A stretch of DNA of 64,000 bases from Saccopteryx bilineata. Taxonomy: Eukaryota > Chordata > Mammalia > Chiroptera > Emballonuridae. Positions 57,996 to 64,000 of this stretch are shown here, piece after piece (the first letter of the stretch is position 1; every line of letters starts with the position of its first letter). The stretch lies in contig NC_089495.1 of assembly GCF_036850765.1 (NCBI RefSeq), positions 29,897,464-29,961,463 of the forward strand. Direction: 5' to 3'. Below the pieces are notes generated by a model, which worked only from the letters and a program-made list of their open reading frames with translations, made no database searches and had not been told where the DNA came from. The position numbers and the translations under genes were made by a program.

Positions 57996-58688
57996 GAGAG
58001 AATGTCAAGAAACACACACCCATATATATTTAATCATCTAAAAAGTAATCAGACTGAAATCTGAAACTGTTATGCTGCTTAGCATGACAGTCTATTTAGC
58101 CAGGTAGTTCCTGAAATCTCAATTTCCATCTTTAAATTAGGTTAAATAATTCTTGTGCTTTCACTTCATGTTAAAAAGGAAAAATGCTGAATTACTGTGT
58201 GGGGATTCTAGCAACATTTCAGATAGTGTAATATAAATGTGAGGTATTAGGGAATAATATATTTCTGTGGTTAAAAATGGAAACTGTATGAATATTAAAA
58301 ATTCATTTTCTTATTCACTTTCTCCTCAATATAGCCTACCTCTAGAAGAAAAAGGGAACCTAATAAGAAAAGTTATCATTGTAGATGAGTCAACAATGAC
58401 ACAGATCCACATTTAAATTTTATAATAAGCCAAAAACCCACTTTCAAAGAGGTTTTCAAATTCAAAATCTTGTCAATAAATAGATGTACTTTAAGAGTAA
58501 CAACACACATCTATCTAGTAAAAAACTGAAATTCTCTAATTCATAAAATTTAAAATATGCTTTTAACTTTTTTTCATGCCACACTATAGAGGCACTACAC
58601 AAAACAATTGTTTAAAAGTACTTATTAAGTACTTAATAAGATAAACAATAAAAACCAAAACATGTAAGCTTTAAAAAAGTAGTCAAAG

Positions 58689-59035
58689 GCCTGACCAGGT
58701 GGTGGTGCAGTGGATAGAGCGTCGGACTGGGATGCAGAGGACTCAGGTTCAAGACCCCGAGGTCGCCAGCTTGAGCGCAGGCTCATCTGGTTTGAGCAAA
58801 AACCCACCAGCTTGAACCCAAGGTCGCTGGCTCCAGCAAGGGATTACTCGGTCTGCTGAAGGCCCGCGGTCAAGGCACATATGAGAAAGCAATCAATGAA
58901 CTAAGGTGTTGCAACGGGCAATGAAAAACTAATGATTGATACTTCTCATCTCTCTCTGTTCCTGTCTGTCCCTATCTGTCCCTCTCTCTGACTCATTCTC
59001 TGTCTCTGTAAAAAATAAATTAATTAATTAATTTT
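58689..59035 (+). mobile_element. SINE family A
   Basis: Full-length, with AAAAAGTAGTCAAAG duplicated on both sides. Confidence 0.95.
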
Positions 59036-59255
59036 AAAAAGTAGTCAAAGTATAATCAATTTCTTAAATATACCATAATTAATATTTATTAAAAGATTAG
59101 CTTGCAGAAATAAAGCTCATTCATTTAAAACTCAAATGCTGGACATGTTTATTAACAAAGGAATAAATCATCTTAATTGCTCTTTCAAATATAATTGACT
59201 ACTTTTCTTAAAGTAAAACTAAAAACAGCATTGCATCAAGAAGTAGATTATATTC

Positions 59256-59522
59256 CCCTCCCGCAGCCAAGGCTCCATTGGAGCAAAGATGGCCCGGGCG
59301 CTGGGGATGGCTCTGTGGCCTCTGCCCCAGGCGCTAGAGTGGCTCTGGTCGCAACATGGCGACGCCCAGGATGGGCAGAGCATCGCCCCCTGGTGGGCAG
59401 AGCGTCGCCCCCTGGTGGGCGTGCCGGGTGGATCCCGGTGGGCGCATGCGGGAGTCTGTCTGACTGTCTCTCCCTGTTTCTAGCTTCAGAAAAATGCAAA
59501 AAAAAAAAAAAAAAAAAAAAAA
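59256..59522 (+). mobile_element. SINE family B, 5'-truncated young copy
   Basis: It begins at TTCCCCTCCCGCAGCCAAGG, lacking the whole tRNA-like head, and ends in a ~27-A tail. AAGAAGTAGATTATA is duplicated on both sides, so it inserted already truncated. Two exact CGCCCCCTGGTGG motifs lie at 59384-59396 and 59406-59418. Confidence 0.95.
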
Positions 59523-59829
59523 GAAGTAGATTATAGGGATATAAAATTCTAAACCTTTTTAAATCTTTAATAATTTTAATATGTGAAGTGTCTAAAACAG
59601 ACTATCTTTCTGTTTTAAAAGAACCAAATAAATAAGTATCCATGGTTACTTATTTTCTAGATAATCAACAGTGCCTGCTAAGATTTCTTTAACTTGTTTT
59701 CAATGAGATATTTTTAGTTCATTTAAAAAAATTTACCAGTATTCAATTTTCTTTCCAAGTTGTTTTCCAGGACCATAACGGACCTCTTATTTTTTCATTT
59801 CATTGCTATCTTATTTTATTGATTTTTTT

Positions 59830-60163
59830 TTTTTTTACAGCGACAGAGAGTCAGAGAGAGGGATAGACAGAGACAGACAGACAGGAACGGAGAGATGAGA
59901 AGCATCAATCATTAGTTTTTCGTTGCGTGTTGCAACACCTTAGCTGTTCATTGATTGCTTTCTCATATATGCCTTGACCGCGGGCCTTCAGCAGACGGAG
60001 TAACCCCTTGCTGGAGCCAGCGACCTTTGGGCTTAAGCCAGTGAGCTTTTGCTCCAACCAGATGAGCCTGTGCTCAAGTTGGAGACCTCGGGGTCTTGAA
60101 CCTGGGTCTTCCGAAGCCCAGTCCGACGCTCTATCCACTGCGCCACCGCCTGGTCAGGCTTTA
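59830..60163 (-). mobile_element. SINE family A
   Basis: Full-length copy with poly(T) at left, TTCGTTGCGTGTTGCAACAC and the CGCCACCGCCTGGTCAGGC end. TTTATTGAT-type flanks. Confidence 0.93.
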
Positions 60164-60589
60164 TTGATAATTTTAATAAAATAGAAAAAATTCTGCCCCA
60201 AACCATTTCGTTACACAAAACACAAACTTCAGGACACTTGGACATGACCCTCACACATAAGCTATACATATAACAGTGGACAAGATATGAAAAAATAGAA
60301 GCATGATCCTTTGCCTCAGTGCAACTTAATCCTCTTGCATTCATTATACTAAATGTGCCTAATCTTGGCAATTCTCCCTCAATTTGTGCTTTCCCAGAAA
60401 GCTCAAATACTTTCATAATAATGAAGTAATGTGTTGTGGTGTAAAGAGGCAGGTAACAGGTTGTTGCCAAAGTTTCAGTTTTCTCTCTTGTATATTAAAG
60501 TGTTTTCTATTTAAATAGGATGTTAGGATCTTACTTCAGGACCTGCTCTATTACTTAAAATACCAAAATCTGTTAACAACCGAATGTGA

Positions 60590-60890
60590 AACAAGATTCC
60601 AAATAATGGAATACTATATGACCCTTAAAAAGAGCTGAAGATACCTAAGTGTTCGTTTAAATGGATGACCCAGACAACCTGTTAAAAATACAAAATGCAG
60701 ATGGTATACCCCAATCATTATGCATTTTAAGACAGAAATACATATATGTACAAAAATGTTCTACGATACAAAAGAAACTTCAAATGGTCACCAGTGGGTT
60801 ACCACCAAAGTATGGTGGTAACTTTTTTTAAACCTCTTAGCCTTTTATATTTGGGGGGAAATTTAAATAATGAATATATATTACTATTAT
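60590..60890 (+). mobile_element. Ancient L1M 3' fragment
   Basis: AATGGAATACTATATGACCC, ATACATATATGTACAAAAAT and GGTCACCAGTGGGTTACCAC are in L1M order. Confidence 0.6.
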
Positions 60891-60892
60891 TT

Positions 60893-61062
60893 TTTAAAGA
60901 TTTTATTTATTGATATTAGAGAGAGAAGGGGGGGAGCAGGAAGCATCAACCCGTAGTAGCTGCTTCTCGCATGTGCCCTGACCAGGCAAGGCCAGGGACC
61001 GGCAACCTCAGCATTCCATCCAGGTCAATGCTTTATCCGCTGTGCCACCACTGGTCAGGTGA
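60893..61062 (-). mobile_element. SINE family C
   Basis: TTTTATTTATTGATATTAGA, GAGCAGGAAGCATCAACCCG and TGTGCCACCACTGGTCAGGT. Confidence 0.85.
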
Positions 61063-61109
61063 ACATGTATTATTTTAATAAATTAAAAAAACAACTATAA
61101 GGTCTGCTG

Positions 61110-61350
61110 ATTCAGGTTCCATAATTAGAAAAAACCTGGGTTTAAATATTGGCTTTGCCATTTACCATCTGTGAGATGTTATTAGGCCACTTTACCTCAA
61201 TTTTCACGTCTGCAAAAAGTGTATAGTACTAACCTCACACAACTCTCTGGAAGGTAAAAAAAAATCATGCATTTAAGGCCCCTAGCATAGCACATGGTAA
61301 GACGACAACTAGTAGCAGCTATAACTATGATTATTATGAATGTTATTATA
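61110..61350 (+). mobile_element. MIR
   Basis: TGGCTTTGCCATTTACCATC, CTGTGAGATGTTATTAGGCC, CTCAATTTTCACGTCTGCAA and CATAGCACATGGTAAGACG follow the MIR sense consensus. Confidence 0.8.
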
Positions 61351-63329
61351 AACTCCACAAACTGAAGAGTATTTAGAATCAGATTGATAATTCATTCAAA
61401 GATGACCAATCTCAAAGACAACCAATTTCCTTTATCCAAAACTCATTTAGTCAGGTCTGCATAATAGATAATTATTGACTTTAGGTTTTAAAAAAATTTC
61501 TCACAGGTAGTAGGTGGGCTAATGGATATGGTAATCAGTGCAAAGTCTGAGTTTTAATTATTTTACTAGAAGAGCCTTCTTCATTATATGGATACATACT
61601 ACCCAAGGAGCCAGAGTACTCATGACAATTGGACAAGGGACCCTGAACTTCACAAAATACTGAATACATAGGAATATGCTTTTTTTAAAAGTAATTCAAG
61701 CTGCCAACATGAGTTGTTGTTTTTTAATATACAACTTCTCATTTTCCTGAAATTTTATGGCACTTATAGTGCACATAATTATGATGTAATCACAAATAAC
61801 ATATCAAACAAGTGGAGATATAAAAATACAACCTCCATACAAATAAATTCCAAAAAAGCTTACTAAATGGCTTTTTGAGTGGAACTTTTCCTCACAAAAT
61901 TTTCAAAAATTCAGGATGAATATTATTAAAACAAAGTACTCTAAATTGTTAATCTGGCCTACATACTTAAAAGCACTCTCACAAATTACCAGTCTAACGA
62001 TATTCAATTTAATTTTTCAAAAAGACCAAGAACATATCCTAAACATATGTAACAACTAAAAAAATGTTGCATTAAGGTAGATTAAATCAACATGTAGTAC
62101 AACTGGTTTGGGTCCATCATATTTTAACAAGCCTTCCTGGTATTACAGAACAGTTTCAATATCAATACGATGGATTAAAGTTTAAATTACAATTATAAAA
62201 CAAAAGATCATACATACATTTAATCCTTTTCAATATAAAAATAAAAGGTTTCACTTAATTTAGCTACTGTAAATTTGTCAGGATTTAAACTTTTAGAATA
62301 GTAACTATTTCTTATCACACAGATAGTTATATTTGAATACACTAAGGAATTACTATAGCTTTCCTGAGTGACCTGAAGTTCCCACCAAAAATATTGGCAC
62401 CTCAGTTAGGATCTGAGAGCTGCATGCCTATTTCTTAAATTATTGCAGTATGCTGAACTGGCATTGGAAGATTGTACTGAGCTAGCTCCGTGAAAGCAAA
62501 GGGAAGGCAGAGCTATCAGAAATACCATTTTAAAATACTACACACATTTCTAATTTTCTAATATTCAAAACACAGCAAGCAGATAATCTACGACAAGCAG
62601 ATCTTCCTACCCTTCTCATCCCCACACGATGCTCTGCCAAGAGCACAAGCCCAAGTAAAATAACCGATGCAATTTCCTTGTTTACTTAAAGAATTGCAGA
62701 AAACATGTTGACTGCTTCCCAGGCCTCTGAAACAAATGAATATTTAAAAGACTTTTCGTGGTCCTGTTTGAAATGAGAGTAGAAATGATTCCTTCAGCTG
62801 GTAAAAATATAGTCTTAACTTTATAAAAAGGGTTAAATTTTACACTGCAGTTCATTAGCATGTCTTGTTTGGAACCAGAAGGAAGAGAGGAAGAGGGGGC
62901 AGCAAAACACAGGATGGAAAACATCACTACCTCCTTGGTGGTTATGAATGATTTTAAATGACCTCAAGATGTAAGGCAAGAGTTCATGAATAGAAAGGGG
63001 GTTAACCATCTGAAATGGCCCCTTCCAGATTCATACCGGTATCAGAGAGAAGGAATTTATTTACACTGCAGTGCCTGGCAGCAAACATGGCTGCCCCTGC
63101 CCCCTTTAAATCTGAAATCTTCACTCCCTTACCAAAACCATCAAATTATGGCCATGTGTCTCCCTGTCTTGCTACAACACTAACACTTCTCCTCCCTCAA
63201 AAGGGTAAAACCCACACCTCCCCATTTCACAGCAATCACAACACCATAACCACTTGCTTCTCTATTCTCCAGCCTTAAAAAAGGTACTGAAAACGTACAA
63301 ATATAGGAACAAAAGGCTTCCCTTCCTAA

Positions 63330-63960
63330 CACTTTAATAACCCCCTTTCCTTTCTTTTCCTCCCACTCTGTGCTGTCTGCTCGCTGGTTACCATCATTTT
63401 CAACATTCAGTTAATTTCCTTGCCTATCCCAATACAAGGTCTTCCAGTTTCCTGAGTCTATTCCTATCTTCCTTTTGCATCCTGTCTCAAATCGTTTCTC
63501 CTCCCTTTACCTAATCCACCTTTTCCTCCACTTCATTCCGTCGTTTCTCCCTTGATGCCCGTTTCTCCATCAAATTCTATCTCCTTCCCCCAGACTTCTA
63601 GTTCCCACCCTCCACTCCAAACCTCCCTATTTCTCAGTTCACCCAGGTCGCCAAACCTAACTCTGCTTCACTTTCCCTGCCCCTCCCCCGTTCCATCTTA
63701 ATCCCCGCCCCCATCCCACCTCTACGTACTCCCAATTCCCAGCTCAGCGCCACTCCATCTCTTATCCCAATCCCACCTCCCCTGCCCCACCTCCCAATCC
63801 CCTTCATACACCCCACCTTGCCATCTGTTCCTCCTTCTAGGGTCCCCTCGAACCCTTGCAGGCCACTCGCCTGTCCCCGCATCCCAGTTAGGGTCTCTCT
63901 CCCTACCCTGGTCCCATCCCTAGGTCTCTCCCTCCTCGGCGCTTCCCATACACATACACA
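63330..63960. other. Pyrimidine-rich tract
   Basis: About 630 bp strongly C/T-rich on the plus strand (purine-rich on the NSD3 sense strand), with many CCTCCC and CCCACC runs and few CpGs. No exon with splice sites is visible. It may approach the NSD3 promoter, but nothing in the window proves this. Confidence 0.5.
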
Positions 63961-64000
63961 CAATCACGCACGCATACGAACCCTTGCAGGCCACTCGCCT
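63849..64000 (+). repeat. 24-bp exact direct repeat at the window edge
   Basis: The 24-mer beginning CGAACCCTTGCAGGCC and ending CACTCGCCT occurs at 63849-63872 and again at 63977-64000, 128 bp apart. The second copy abuts the window edge, so its full length is unknown. Confidence 0.9.

Larger units (their letters stand above)
1..64000 (-). other. NSD3: NSD3 (WHSC1L1) gene body, exons 2-7
   Basis: Six minus-strand blocks, each bounded by AG/GT splice sites, translate and join in frame into the N-terminal ~568 residues of NSD3, recognised residue by residue against the remembered human protein (1437 aa long form, 645 aa short form). NSD3 is a nuclear histone H3K36 methyltransferase of the NSD family. 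This N-terminal part carries BRD4 binding and nucleosome binding by PWWP1, but no SET domain. Exon lengths are 716 (671 coding), 72, 163, 155, 516 and 127 nt. Exon 1 (5'UTR) and the promoter should lie above 64000; exon 8 onward lies below position 1. No other host gene is seen on either strand. Confidence 0.96.
30891..64000 (-). other. NSD3 intron 1 (3' part)
   Basis: At least 33 kb with no coding exon on either strand. Unassigned AT-rich stretches include 33590-34245, 39160-39735, 40190-41270, 45985-47430, 50050-50595, 51695-52195, 53446-53967, 54325-55570, 58000-58685 and 61350-63330. The plus-strand frame at 40679-41005 (108 codons) lies in such DNA and resembles no protein I know. Confidence 0.8.

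Noticed and set aside
63634..63963. 109-codon Gly/Arg-rich minus-strand frame considered as NSD3 exon 1
   Set aside because: NSD3 exon 1 is noncoding and the frame arises from a polypurine strand. No donor site in a convincing position was found.
1..64000. CRISPR arrays, operons or prokaryotic mobile systems
   Set aside because: The regularly recurring blocks are SINEs of variable spacing; the only genuine coding sequence is spliced vertebrate NSD3.

Overview
This window is vertebrate nuclear DNA, almost certainly from a bat. It carries six consecutive exons (exons 2-7 by my numbering) of NSD3 (WHSC1L1), the nuclear-receptor-binding SET-domain histone H3K36 methyltransferase, on the minus strand. 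The tRNA-derived SINEs that fill the introns (boxes beginning 'CCTGACCAGGCGGTGGCGCAG', 'GGCCCTGGCCGGTTGGCTCAG' and 'CCTGACCTGTGGTGGCGCAG') are of the kind I associate with horseshoe and leaf-nosed bats (Rhinolophoidea). That assignment rests on recall of the repeat consensus, not on a search.

Layout, in the direction of transcription (high to low coordinates): 64000-30891 is the 3' part of intron 1. It is packed with SINEs, old LINE1/LINE2/MIR fragments, three hAT MITEs and a composite L1 retroposon. Exon 2 (30890-30175) holds the start codon and 224 codons, including the BRD4-binding EIKLKI motif. Exon 3 is 18885-18814. Exons 4 (18326-18164) and 5 (8864-8710) together encode the first PWWP domain. 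Exon 6 (6914-6399) is a long basic, disordered linker, and exon 7 (4083-3957) continues it. The SET, PHD and second PWWP exons lie beyond position 1. The first noncoding exon and promoter lie beyond 64000. The six exons join in frame into about 568 codons, with consensus GT/AG at every junction.

Everything else is intronic. I use four working names for SINE families. A is about 330 bp and ends in CTCTGTCTCTGTAAAA. B is about 370 bp and ends in CCAGCTTCAGAAAAATAC plus poly(A). C is about 190 bp and starts CCTGACCTGTGGTGGCGCAG. D is about 170 bp and starts GCCCTGGCTGGATAGCTCAG. Many copies sit inside one another, so relative ages can be read off.

The most notable points are these: (1) B SINEs repeatedly carry an exact CTCF-core-like 13-mer (eight exact copies here). 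(2) Two hAT MITEs inserted independently, in opposite orientations, at the same base of two D SINEs. All five hAT target duplications fit nnnTAnnn, the Buster-type preference. (3) A 750-bp retroposon with a perfect 16-bp target duplication joins an unrecognised 5' module to an L1 3' end. (4) Two near-identical inverted B SINEs flank exons 3-4. (5) Upstream AUGs precede the NSD3 start. No new protein-coding system, CRISPR array, operon or functional RNA gene is visible; nearly all remaining open frames are SINE or LINE noise.
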